This document shows, one piece after another, positions 17,388-26,068 of a stretch of 64,000 nt of DNA. The position numbers were made by a program, and so were the translations under genes. The stretch is from contig NZ_JABAIA010000003.1 in assembly GCF_012641275.1 (NCBI RefSeq), positions 372,001 through 436,000 on the forward strand, read 5' to 3'. The DNA is from Chitinophaga varians. GTDB lineage: Bacteria > Bacteroidota > Bacteroidia > Chitinophagales > Chitinophagaceae. Numbering within the stretch: the first letter of the stretch is position 1; every line of letters starts with the position of its first letter. The notes beneath the pieces were generated by a model. It was not told the origin of the DNA, did no database searches, and was given only the letters and a program-made list of their open reading frames with translations.

Positions 17388-18962
17388 ATGAACTGTTCAT
17401 TTTTTAAAGGTCTGGTACCAGGCCTGTTATGCTCCATTGTTTTGCTGGCTGCTTGTGATGGCGGCAACACAAAAAACAACCCCAAAGAAAAAGCGAAAGT
17501 GGATACTCTCGCTAATCAGCCTGCAGAAAGGCAGGCAGTATCTACAAAAACATATGTTGATGGTATCATCAGCAGAAGAAAAGCGATCGCACAACAGCTC
17601 CCGGGCATCAGTCCGGAAGCGGCAGTAAAACTATACAATTCACTCGCGCTATATGTGGATACCGCCCTGGCAGGCATGTCTGACAATGAAACCGCATGGC
17701 TGGACAATTACGCCAATTACTATGCTGAAGAAAAGAAGAAGATAGTGCCGCCGGACAGCGTACAACGGACAGTTGACCTGTTGGCGACTGCCGGAATTGA
17801 ACCCTGGGGTATCGGAGAAGGCTATACGGAGTTACGGACGGTGCCCACCTTTTACACGCAGTTGTTTAAGAATGCATTGCCGGCAGACTACCGCAGTTAC
17901 CTGCAACTGAACGCGGATGAAGATACCGTCTTGTACAGCGCGGACGCAGGACTGGGCGTATCTTTTCATGAGGTGGGCCAGCGGACGCTGAACTGGGAGC
18001 AGTTCCTGGAAACATATCCCAACAGTATTCTGGCTGTCAGCGCCAGGGAAAGCTTCGAACGGTATTGTGAAGATTATCTCTTCGGCCAGGATAATACCCC
18101 TTCTTTTGAAAACTGGCAGGATATTGCTTCGCTGAACCAGGAAAACAAAGACGAATATCTCTCCTTTGTACAAAAACACGGCAATACAAAAACCGCCGCT
18201 ATCGTGAAGCTTTTCCTGGAAAAGCTGGACACTGAAAAATCCATGGACCGCCTGAAGCAGGATATCCGGAAGGAAATCAAACAGGCATTTGCGGAGCGGG
18301 TGGAGCTACTGCCCGCGCAGGCCGGCTTTGGGGAGGCGCAAGTAAATCAGCTGACCAAATCCGTTTACGATACAGTACCCACTGAGGTAGCAAATGATAA
18401 AGTGAGCCGTGCGCTGGACTCCCTGCAGTTCTTCCGGCAGGATGGCAACACCTATTGCCTCGCCGCCTTCAGAAATGAAATCAAAGACGGTGGTGCGCCG
18501 CCCTCCGGCTGGGTGGACATCTGGCTGTTTAAAAACAATAACGGCAGCTGGCAGCATGTGGCGCACGAACTGAATGCCGGCGGTGGCGGCATGTACGGCA
18601 ACTCCGGTTATTTCAACGGACTGGTGAAGCTGGGCGGCCACAGCACGGGCATCGTGATTGTTGGTGGCATTACCCATATGGGCTCCAACGTTTTCTGGGA
18701 CGATGTGCTGGCTTTTTCCAATGATAGGCTCAGCAGTGCCTTTTCTCTCGTTACCGACAACAGCTATGAAAATGGTTCCGGCACAGGGCAATGCAGTTAC
18801 AACAAATGGCAGATGCAACCTGTTGCAGGAGAAGAGAACTACCGTCTGGTGATCATCACCGGCAGTTGCATGAGCAGCAATGTGCCGCTCGAAAAGACGG
18901 TTGTTCCGTTTAAAAACGGCAGCTATAGCGTCCCGGATAAATTGCAGGACAGAGGGATCTGA
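17388..18962 (+). CDS. Lipoprotein of unknown function
   Basis: A 524-residue predicted lipoprotein: signal peptide with lipobox LAAC and Cys23 followed by a Gly/Asn/Lys-rich linker. I do not recognise a family. Residues 50-200 are helical with Tyr- and Asp-rich segments, 240-310 are strongly charged helix (KENKDEYLSFVQKHG onward), and the C-terminal 200 residues look like beta-strand sequence with Gly-rich turns (NAGGGGMYGNSGYF, IVGGITHMGSN). It starts 62 bp after the peroxidase gene on the same strand and may share its transcript, but no functional link is established. Confidence 0.8.
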   Translation: MNCSFFKGLVPGLLCSIVLLAACDGGNTKNNPKEKAKVDTLANQPAERQAVSTKTYVDGIISRRKAIAQQLPGISPEAAVKLYNSLALYVDTALAGMSDNETAWLDNYANYYAEEKKKIVPPDSVQRTVDLLATAGIEPWGIGEGYTELRTVPTFYTQLFKNALPADYRSYLQLNADEDTVLYSADAGLGVSFHEVGQRTLNWEQFLETYPNSILAVSARESFERYCEDYLFGQDNTPSFENWQDIASLNQENKDEYLSFVQKHGNTKTAAIVKLFLEKLDTEKSMDRLKQDIRKEIKQAFAERVELLPAQAGFGEAQVNQLTKSVYDTVPTEVANDKVSRALDSLQFFRQDGNTYCLAAFRNEIKDGGAPPSGWVDIWLFKNNNGSWQHVAHELNAGGGGMYGNSGYFNGLVKLGGHSTGIVIVGGITHMGSNVFWDDVLAFSNDRLSSAFSLVTDNSYENGSGTGQCSYNKWQMQPVAGEENYRLVIITGSCMSSNVPLEKTVVPFKNGSYSVPDKLQDRGI

Positions 18963-19070
18963 TGGCTCCCTTTTAGGGAAATACCACCGGTAGTTGTCAG
19001 ATACAACAGCAGGTAATGTCATTACCACCAACAGGTGCCGCTGTTTTACGGTATTGACCCGGAACCGGGT

Positions 19071-19078
19071 TATCTTTG
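19071..19078 (+). promoter_or_regulatory. Candidate -7 element TATCTTTG
   Basis: An exact match to TAnnTTTG, 18 bp before the ATG at 19097. It overlaps an alternative TTG start at 19076 and so argues for the ATG. A TTG at 19054-19056 is closer than the usual -33 spacing. Confidence 0.45.
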
Positions 19079-19096
19079 CTGCGAAAAGCAGTATCC

Positions 19097-20041
19097 ATGG
19101 AAGCTAAAAATATTGGCAGCAAAATCGCAAGGGCCAGAAAAGAGACGAATATGTCTCAGGCGCAGCTCGCCCAACAGTTGTTTATCAGTCCGCAGGCTGT
19201 CGGCAAATGGGAGCGTGGGGAATCCCTCCCTGATATCCTCACCATCAACCGGCTGGCCGAAATCCTGGGGGTTGACCTGAATTATTTCTCGGAGAATTTT
19301 GAATCCCCTAAAGCGGAGACAACGATTAAAGCGACAACTGACAGTGCCGCCTATACGGAGCCGGTGGCACCAGTGGATGCTAAAATTTCCGGCAGGGAGG
19401 AGCAGGCGCTGGTGACGGATTTCACCGGGACCGACCTGGCGGGGACAGATTTCGCCGGTGTCGTGGCGCCTAAACGAAAATTCCACGCCAGCAGTTTACG
19501 CGGAGCGGATTTTACCGGTGCCGACCTGACTGGCAGCTCCTTTACCACCTGCGACGCGGCCGGGGCCCGTTTTAATAGGGCCGACCTGACAGACTGTAAG
19601 TTGTCTGTCGTTAACCTCACGGATACAAGTTTCGACAACTCCATTCTCGTGCGGACTGTTTTCAGCAAGTCGGAGCTGGTGAGGTCAACATTTACAGATG
19701 TAAAGCTGACAGACGTGAGACTGGACATGACCGATCTCAGAACGACTATCTTTAAGCGCTGTGTCTTTAGTGGCGTGGATTTCAGGCGTTCCGACCTGCG
19801 GGGCCAGTGTTTTGACGGGCAGACCTTTATTGGCGTTAAATTCGACCGGGCCTTGTTGAATGACGCGGTGTTTAAAGGCGCAACGCTCAAAAATGTCTCT
19901 TTCCGTCCGGCTTTTGCGCTGACGAACAATTACTACCGCGCTATCGGCACCATCCACTTCGATGGCGCCACCATGGACAAACTTACCTATGCCGCTCTGA
20001 AAGGGATGGGCGCACGGCTGGAAAACGTGACCGTTAGCTGA
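19097..20041 (+). CDS. XRE-family HTH protein fused to pentapeptide repeats
   Basis: A 314-residue protein. Residues about 7-62 are a Cro/CI-type helix-turn-helix domain (SQAQLAQQL, ISPQAVGKWERGESLPD, INRLAEILGV). After a linker, residues about 110-290 are pentapeptide repeats of the A(D/N)LXX type: GADFTGADLTGSSF, NRADLTDCKLSVVNL, MTDLRTTIF, RSDLRGQCF, KGATLKNVSF. Such repeats form a right-handed quadrilateral helix, which in some proteins mimics DNA and binds gyrase. The start was moved to 19097 because a -7 element covers the upstream TTG codon. The stop overlaps the convergent hydrolase gene by 8 bp. A regulator whose output module is a pentapeptide helix is an inference from the architecture. 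Confidence 0.88.
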   Translation: MEAKNIGSKIARARKETNMSQAQLAQQLFISPQAVGKWERGESLPDILTINRLAEILGVDLNYFSENFESPKAETTIKATTDSAAYTEPVAPVDAKISGREEQALVTDFTGTDLAGTDFAGVVAPKRKFHASSLRGADFTGADLTGSSFTTCDAAGARFNRADLTDCKLSVVNLTDTSFDNSILVRTVFSKSELVRSTFTDVKLTDVRLDMTDLRTTIFKRCVFSGVDFRRSDLRGQCFDGQTFIGVKFDRALLNDAVFKGATLKNVSFRPAFALTNNYYRAIGTIHFDGATMDKLTYAALKGMGARLENVTVS

Positions 20042-20921
20042 GTCGCCGCTTCAGGAAGTCCAGCATCAACGGACAGATGTCTTCAAAATGACTTTCCAGC
20101 GCTTTATGTCCGGCTTCTAAAATGTGTACTTCCGCATCGGGAAGGTCTCTTTTATAACAGGCTGCTTCTTCAACACTGAAATAAGCATCATACTTACCCC
20201 ATATCACCAGCGTTGGGAGTTGGGTGCGACGGAAAAATTCCCGGAACTGCGGGAAATATTTTCTGTTGTGCCGGTAGTCTTCGAACAGGGCAAACTGTGC
20301 GGCCACATGGCCCGGGCGGTCCATCAGCGCCCAGTCCAGCGTCCAGGTGTCCGGGCTGAAAAGCGGCAGCTGATCTTCCGGTACGCCGGCCACATACTGC
20401 TGACGGGTGCCTTCTGCGTTTAGCCATTCGGGTAATTGTGCCCTGTTGGCCGCAGTAGGATTGTCCCAGTATGCTTTAGCCGTGTCCCATTCCTTGCCGA
20501 GGCCTTCTTCGTAGGAATTACCATCCTGGAAAATGAGAGCAGTGATTTTTTCGGGATGCTCCAGGGCTACGCGCATGCCTATGGTGGAGCCATAATCATG
20601 CAGGTACAGCGCGAACTGTTGCAACTGCTTTTCCGTTACAAAAGACGATATCACCCGGGCCATGTTTTCAAACGTATAGGCGAAACTGTTGGTCGGCGGA
20701 TAGCTGCTGTAGCCGAATCCCGGGAAATCCGGCGCTATGGCGTAGTAGTCGGCCTGCGCCAGTGCAGGCAGTAATCTCCTGAACATATGGGAGGAGCTGG
20801 GAAACCCATGCATCAGCAATATGGCCGGACGGGAAGGGTCGCCGGCTTCGCGGTAGAAGATATCCAGGCCGTTAATGTGAACCGTGCGATGAATTATTTT
20901 GGGTGGTTGCATTGTTTTCAT
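20034..20921 (-). CDS. Alpha/beta hydrolase (haloalkane dehalogenase/epoxide hydrolase-like)
   Basis: A 295-residue alpha/beta-hydrolase-fold protein with no signal peptide. The oxyanion motif HGFP is at 38-41. The nucleophile elbow reads LHDYGST, so the nucleophile is Asp109 rather than Ser, as in haloalkane dehalogenases and epoxide hydrolases. Asp245 (WGKYDAYF) and His272 (EAGHKALE) complete a likely Asp-Asp-His triad. A lid region lies at about 140-200. The Asp nucleophile argues against a simple esterase; the halide- or epoxide-specific lid residues were not established. The gene converges on and overlaps the XRE-pentapeptide gene by 8 bp. Confidence 0.9.
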   Translation of the reverse strand: MKTMQPPKIIHRTVHINGLDIFYREAGDPSRPAILLMHGFPSSSHMFRRLLPALAQADYYAIAPDFPGFGYSSYPPTNSFAYTFENMARVISSFVTEKQLQQFALYLHDYGSTIGMRVALEHPEKITALIFQDGNSYEEGLGKEWDTAKAYWDNPTAANRAQLPEWLNAEGTRQQYVAGVPEDQLPLFSPDTWTLDWALMDRPGHVAAQFALFEDYRHNRKYFPQFREFFRRTQLPTLVIWGKYDAYFSVEEAACYKRDLPDAEVHILEAGHKALESHFEDICPLMLDFLKRRLS

Positions 20922-21204
20922 CCTATGCCTGCATCATATTTTATGCCGTACGTATTTTTTGAGGGTTTAAATTTTTTTAGTAATTTCAGTTTGTGAACGC
21001 CAGAGAACGTGATGCGTTGTAATGCTTGACAGCGCTACAATATAACCCGATAGGAAACCCGTATTTCTCAAAATAACAACTATTATAGTTCGCATTCCTG
21101 ATTATTTTCACTTCCCGTAGTTGGTATATTTATCACATTTTTTTTCTGTAGCTACAGAGAATGTCCCCTTTTTTTATTCATTAATCACTTCAAAAATTTA
21201 TTTT

Positions 21205-21537
21205 ATGGGTCTTATCGTATTTTATGAAGGCAACAATGGCACCCAGGATATTGTACAGACTGTCGAAGACGTCCCCGGACAGAATTTCCAACCGGCTAAA
21301 CATGAGCAGATCCGCTCTATGAAGCTCTATGGCGTGCGCCAGGGCTGCCGGATCACTGTTTACGATTCACCGGACGGTTCTACAAAAGACGATTTCTCTG
21401 TCGTCAATGTAAAAAGGACATCGCCGGAGTACACCGTAGACACTTTTGAGCGTAGCTATGAAGATGAAACGGTGGTGGTGTCTTTCATCCGTATCAACAG
21501 CCAGGATGGCAAGATTTCCCGAATAAAGATCGACTAA
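21205..21537 (+). CDS. Small acidic protein, possibly beta/gamma-crystallin-like
   Basis: A 110-residue protein, start chosen at 21205 (MGLIVFYEG), because the upstream frame (from 21121) is an AT-rich leader encoding a hydrophobic, non-protein-like stretch. Strand-rich sequence with two motif-like halves (KLYGVRQGCRITVYDSPDGS and a later ESYEDETVVVSF-like strand) weakly resembles a beta/gamma-crystallin Greek-key domain, which often binds calcium. No signal peptide is visible. The resemblance is by eye only, and the family is not firmly recognised. A TATATTTA element at 21125-21132 is a plausible promoter. Confidence 0.6.
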   Translation: MGLIVFYEGNNGTQDIVQTVEDVPGQNFQPAKHEQIRSMKLYGVRQGCRITVYDSPDGSTKDDFSVVNVKRTSPEYTVDTFERSYEDETVVVSFIRINSQDGKISRIKID

Positions 21538-21548
21538 GCAGAAGATTT

Positions 21549-21581
21549 CAGGCTAAGCGCCGGTTAACGGTGTTTAGCCTG
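21549..21581 (+). terminator. Stem-loop after the small acidic protein gene
   Basis: An 8-bp outer stem (21549-21556 with 21574-21581) with an inner CCG/CGG pair begins 12 bp after the stop codon. No strong T-tract follows. Confidence 0.4.
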
Positions 21582-21656
21582 GCTTCTCCGGAAGGTGCCC
21601 GTCCCGGGTACGATGACATATAATTTTAATGTGATTTTAATTTCACGGCGTATTTA

Positions 21657-21664
21657 TATCTTTG
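21657..21664 (+). promoter_or_regulatory. Candidate -7 element TATCTTTG
   Basis: An exact TAnnTTTG match 64 bp before the preferred start of the sensor kinase (21728). It overlaps the alternative TTG start at 21662, disfavouring that start. Confidence 0.5.
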
Positions 21665-21727
21665 CCGGATAAACGAAGAAAAATTCAGCCTGTTCCTATT
21701 GTCGTGTGTCCGGGATCAAACTATTCA

Positions 21728-24700
21728 ATGCGCCTTATTTTTTGCCTTCACCTATGCTTACTGCATATATTGCCGGTAATGTCTTCTGCTCCGGCAGACA
21801 CAGCGCGTTATTTTATCAAACATTTTACAGATGAGGATGGTTTGCCGCAAAACAGCATCAAAGGCATTGTGCCCGATAAGAACGGTTTCCTGTGGCTGGC
21901 CACAGAGAATGGCCTGACGCGGTTTGATGGGAACTACTTCCTCAATTTCGGCAATGAGAATCTGCCAGGGCTGAAAAGCAGCCGGATGGCACGGATTTAC
22001 CCTAATGATACCGCTATCTCGGTGGAAAACGAGGTTGGGGAGATACTGACGGTTTCGCAGAGCACGGTAACGCATATAGGAAAAGAGTTGTCCGGATATC
22101 AATACCAGCAGTACAAAGATACCAAAGATGATTATTACCCCGTCCGGGGATGGCCTGACGACTATGGGGCGCATTTCGCCAAAATACGTCCCATCGTGAT
22201 ACCACAGACCTCGGACAGTTATTTTTCTATATACCGTGATACCATCTCCCACGTAAAACAGGACAAAGTGGATTACCGCATTGTGCAGCCACAACTGGAC
22301 GTGCAGCGTTTATTCGTGAGCGGTGGCCGGCTTTTTTACCTGAACAGAGACGGGATTTTCATCGGATGGGAGCGGGACAAGGCGGCAAGGATAACGCTTG
22401 CAGGAGAACTGTTGACCGACCCCGCCTTCGCCAAATGCAAAATGGATATTTTCTGGAATCTGGCGGCGCGCCAGGTTTTCGTATATACCGACCGTGCCTG
22501 CTATGTATTACAGCCGGAACCGGAGGGGCGTATCCGTGGTTCACTGGTGCTGCGCGACTTCGATTTACATCAGGCCTATATTACCTCCATTTATTACGAT
22601 CAGCGGAACAGCCGCGTTTTCCTCGGCAGCTCTACCAAAGGCCTCTACGTTTGCACCCGGCAACAGTTTACCGTTCATAAATCTAATGTCTCCGGAGAGG
22701 AGGTGTTTTATGCACAGGCGCCATTTCCGGGCGACGCTGTGGTGACAGGCAGAGGGTTGGTCTTCAGCCATAGTGGCAAATATACCTGGCTGCCATTGTC
22801 TTTCGACAGTGAAAGCGCCCTGGAAAATTACGCCCTGGCGCGCGATAAGCAGGGCCGGTACTGGGGACGGGGTGGCTTTGCGCTGATCTGCATATCACCG
22901 GACTTCAGCCGGGAGTTATACAAATTCCAGTTGCCTTATCTTATAGGCCCCGTCTATGTTGACCCGCAGGGAACAGTGTGGACGGCAGGGAAATTTCCCG
23001 GACTGTATTACCTGAAAAATGCCGATGCCAGTCAGGGACTACAGTACGTTCCAGCCGGCGTGAAAGATGTTACCTTCATCAAAGAAGGAAAAATTCCCGG
23101 ACTGATGTGGGTTGGCACCGGCAAAGGATTATACCGGGTCCATCTTTCATCGGGCCATACAGATACCATTAAGGGGCTGGAAGAGGGAAACATCCGCAGT
23201 ATCTACATTCCCCGGCAGCGGGAAATATGGATAAGTACCTACAACAAAGGCGTTTTTCTTTATCGCAATGAAAAGCTGACAGCGCTGCCGTTGGACCGCA
23301 AGCGTTATATGTCCACCACGCACTGTGTCACAGAAGATGCAGAGGGTTACTGCTGGCTCACGACAAACAAAGGACTGTTCCGTGTTAGTCGTCAGGACGT
23401 ACTGGACTATGCGGACGGGAAGCAGCGTGATTTGTTTTACTATTATTTCGGCAAAGACCAGGGCTTTAATACCAACGAATTTAACGGAGGCTGCCAACCC
23501 TGCGCCTTTAAATATGACAACGGAGATATCTCGCTGCCCTCGCTCGACGGGCTGGTACAGTTCACGCCATCCGCCATCCGGATGGAGATGCCAGACAAAG
23601 ACATATTCGTGGACTGGGTAGAGCACAACCTGAAACTGACAGAGCCTGGCGAACATTTTGAATTGCCCAACAACTTTAAGGCTTTCAGATTACATGTCAG
23701 CTCTCCTTATTTCGGTGATCCGGGAAACCTCTATTTTTATTATTGTTTAGAGAAAGATGATCAGAAAGAAGAACAGGTATGGCTGCCGGTGAGCAGCGAC
23801 AGGACCATTACATTGTCTACCCTGCCATCAGGGAATTATCGCATCCGTGTCCGGAAGCTGAAAGGTTTTGGCAGGGACCAGTATATCGAAAAGACGATTA
23901 CTATCCGCGTGGAGGAAGCATTTTATGAAACAGGATGGTTCCGGTTGTTGGCGTTGGGGGTTTTAATCTGCCTCGGCTTTGTGCTGTACAAAATGCGTAT
24001 CAGGCGTATCCAGGAGCAAAACAGGTTATTGGAGCTGAAAGTATTTAACCGCACGGAGAAATTGCAGGAAACGATGACCATCCTGCAGGAGTCGGACGAG
24101 ATGCTGCGTAAGCAAAGCTTAATGCATAAGCATCTGCTCACGGCCATTACCCACGATATTAAAACTCCGTTGCGGTTTCTGCTGCGCGTCAATAATAACG
24201 GGGAGTCGTCTGGCAGGTTGCAGGACGAAGAAATAAAAATGGTCACTTATGAAAGTCTTTACCGCATGCATTACCTGGTAGACAATCTGATACATTATAT
24301 GCGGACCTCCTATCAGACAGGCGAGTTGACTAAAGAAGTTATTGATCTGCCCTGGCTGATAGAAGAAAAAATGTCCATTTTTAAACCGGTGTCCGATTCG
24401 AAAGGCATTCAGCTCATCAACCATGTTCCGACCGGAACAAGAGTGGTGGCCAACAAACTGCTGTTGGCCGTGGTGTTGCATAACCTGCTGGACAACGCTG
24501 TAAAATATACTGTTCGCGGAAGTGTTGAAGTTTCTGCCGAAGGCGGAGAGGACGGACTGACGATCCACGTGTCAGACACCGGCAGCGGCATGCCACAAAC
24601 GGTAAGAGACTGGATTAATCATCCGGAAAATGACGGCACAGGACATTCCGGCAGCACAGGCATCGGCCTTGTACTGATAAAGGAGCTGCTGACCATGATC

Positions 24701-24775
24701 AATGGCCGGCTCCATGCCCGTCCGGGTGATGACGGCGGCACTATACTTTCATTACAACTTCGCCGGAATGACTAG
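21728..24775 (+). CDS. Two-component sensor histidine kinase with reg_prop sensor domain
   Basis: A 1015-residue membrane sensor kinase. The start at 21728 gives a clear signal peptide (MRLIFCLHLC, then LPVMSSAPA) and sits downstream of an exact -7 element. The periplasmic part (about 25-730) has two-component-propeller (reg_prop) blades (GLPQNSIKGIV, GFLWLATENGLTRFDG, REIWISTYNKGVFL, GYCWLTTNKGLFRVS) followed by a Y_Y_Y domain near 650-725. One membrane segment (about 733-753) and a coiled-coil linker precede the kinase. HisKA has its phospho-acceptor in ITHDIKTP (His809). The HATPase_c domain shows an N box (HNLLDNAVKY), DTGSGMP and STGIGLVL. There is no receiver or AraC module, so this is not a hybrid one-component system. 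Such sensors commonly detect glycans. The 3' end overlaps the response-regulator gene. Confidence 0.92.
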   Translation: MRLIFCLHLCLLHILPVMSSAPADTARYFIKHFTDEDGLPQNSIKGIVPDKNGFLWLATENGLTRFDGNYFLNFGNENLPGLKSSRMARIYPNDTAISVENEVGEILTVSQSTVTHIGKELSGYQYQQYKDTKDDYYPVRGWPDDYGAHFAKIRPIVIPQTSDSYFSIYRDTISHVKQDKVDYRIVQPQLDVQRLFVSGGRLFYLNRDGIFIGWERDKAARITLAGELLTDPAFAKCKMDIFWNLAARQVFVYTDRACYVLQPEPEGRIRGSLVLRDFDLHQAYITSIYYDQRNSRVFLGSSTKGLYVCTRQQFTVHKSNVSGEEVFYAQAPFPGDAVVTGRGLVFSHSGKYTWLPLSFDSESALENYALARDKQGRYWGRGGFALICISPDFSRELYKFQLPYLIGPVYVDPQGTVWTAGKFPGLYYLKNADASQGLQYVPAGVKDVTFIKEGKIPGLMWVGTGKGLYRVHLSSGHTDTIKGLEEGNIRSIYIPRQREIWISTYNKGVFLYRNEKLTALPLDRKRYMSTTHCVTEDAEGYCWLTTNKGLFRVSRQDVLDYADGKQRDLFYYYFGKDQGFNTNEFNGGCQPCAFKYDNGDISLPSLDGLVQFTPSAIRMEMPDKDIFVDWVEHNLKLTEPGEHFELPNNFKAFRLHVSSPYFGDPGNLYFYYCLEKDDQKEEQVWLPVSSDRTITLSTLPSGNYRIRVRKLKGFGRDQYIEKTITIRVEEAFYETGWFRLLALGVLICLGFVLYKMRIRRIQEQNRLLELKVFNRTEKLQETMTILQESDEMLRKQSLMHKHLLTAITHDIKTPLRFLLRVNNNGESSGRLQDEEIKMVTYESLYRMHYLVDNLIHYMRTSYQTGELTKEVIDLPWLIEEKMSIFKPVSDSKGIQLINHVPTGTRVVANKLLLAVVLHNLLDNAVKYTVRGSVEVSAEGGEDGLTIHVSDTGSGMPQTVRDWINHPENDGTGHSGSTGIGLVLIKELLTMINGRLHARPGDDGGTILSLQLRRND

Positions 24776-25406
24776 TCACCTGGTACATCTGCGCTTTCTC
24801 CACTAAAGCGATCACATTTTTTACGCCTGTCTTCTCGAAAATGCGTGCTTTGTAAGTGCTCACGGTAGTGAGTTGCAAGTGGAGTATCTCCGCAATTTTT
24901 ATCAGCGGAAGCCCTTTGGTCAACAGGTTCATCACTTCCACCTCACGGCCGGAAAGTACGGAGAAAGGATTGGGACGGTGGTCCTGCTGCTTGGTGTACT
25001 TGTTGATCAGTTGTTCACGGACAGCTCTGCTGATGTACTTTTCTCCCGCCAAAACACTATTAATGGCAGTTTTGAAGTCATCGTCCGGAGAGTTTTTTTC
25101 AATATAGCCGTCAGCGCCTGTCTGCAGATAGCCCAGTGCATACATGATTTCTTCATAGGCGGAACAAATCAGTATCCGCACGTCAGGCTGACGGAGCTTT
25201 ACCGCCTGTATCATCTGCAGGTTATTGCCGCCGGGCATATTAATGTCCAGTACCAGCAGGTCAAAATGTTGTTGTTCAATAAAAGAAATGGTTTCATCAA
25301 ATGTTTTTGCTTCTGTAACATGCATGTTACCAGGCAGGGAGCAGATTATTTGTTTAATGCCAAGTCTTACTATCGAATGGTCATCTGCTATCAATACGTG
25401 TATCAT
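24741..25406 (-). CDS. LuxR/NarL-family response regulator
   Basis: A 221-residue response regulator. The receiver domain (1-120) starts MIHVLIADDH with acidic pocket Asp8/Asp9 and phospho-acceptor Asp54 in LVLDINMPGG. The C-terminal GerE/LuxR HTH domain (about 150-210) contains SGREVEVMNLLTKG and a recognition helix in LTTVSTYKARIFEKT. The start at 25406 is preferred over an in-frame ATG at 25454 because receiver domains begin almost exactly there. The gene is convergent with the sensor kinase and shares 35 bp of 3' coding sequence, so the two are a probable cognate pair. It is divergent from, and next to, the giant surface-protein gene, which makes that operon a candidate target. Confidence 0.9.
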   Translation of the reverse strand: MIHVLIADDHSIVRLGIKQIICSLPGNMHVTEAKTFDETISFIEQQHFDLLVLDINMPGGNNLQMIQAVKLRQPDVRILICSAYEEIMYALGYLQTGADGYIEKNSPDDDFKTAINSVLAGEKYISRAVREQLINKYTKQQDHRPNPFSVLSGREVEVMNLLTKGLPLIKIAEILHLQLTTVSTYKARIFEKTGVKNVIALVEKAQMYQVTSHSGEVVMKV

Positions 25407-26068
25407 TCCGTTTAAGGTTAGGGCGGGAGGGTAGCATAGATCTTTTGTCGCCACTAAAATACTATATTTTTCTTCCGATGTATATGTTTATTTATAAATT
25501 TTTTTATGATATAACAATGACAGAGCGTATGGGGTAAAGAGGGCGCCCTGCCCCCTTTCAGCAAATCCTGCTTCCTCCGCACACTTTTGGCCTTACGGAT
25601 GAGTAGTATAACTACTACACCTATATTGAAGTTCAACTACAACTTGTCAAGAATAGTTTGTCTACTTTCGTTAACGGAAATGTTCCGTTGAGTCATGTGA
25701 ACACTTCTGGCGATTTGTAGGATGAACTATTGTGAACAACAATGTGAATGTTGGACGAAAATCATGAGGCCCGTATCCTTTTTATAAACTTAATACATTC
25801 CTATGGGGAACTTTTACGCGAATTCAACACATGCGGACTTTACCGTCCTGTACTGTCTCAATAACCATTATTCATAAAACTGAAACTGTCTGTGTTTGAT
25901 CTATACCGGCAAAAAGAGAGTTGTATGCTGGTGCTAATAGTCAACCATATCACGTCCTGAGCTATATAGATTCCCAAAAGAATCAGCCTGTTCCGCTGTT
26001 TGCAAAACGGTGGTCCTGGCTTCTTATTACCCAATGTTTATTGCATGATGTCCCTCTTAAATAATGTT
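25407..26068. other. Long AT-rich intergenic region upstream of the giant gene
   Basis: About 660 bp between the divergent response-regulator and giant surface-protein genes. It probably holds both promoters. A TTG (25644-25646) followed 16 bp later by TACTTTCG (25663-25670) is the best -33/-7-like pair for the plus strand; it would give a leader of roughly 400 nt. No RNA gene or repeat was recognised. Confidence 0.5.

Noticed and set aside
26000..26068. An earlier TTG start for the giant protein at 26000
   Set aside because: The 23-residue extension is not signal-peptide-like, while the ATG at 26069 gives a compact signal peptide. The alternatives at 26045 and 26048 remain possible.
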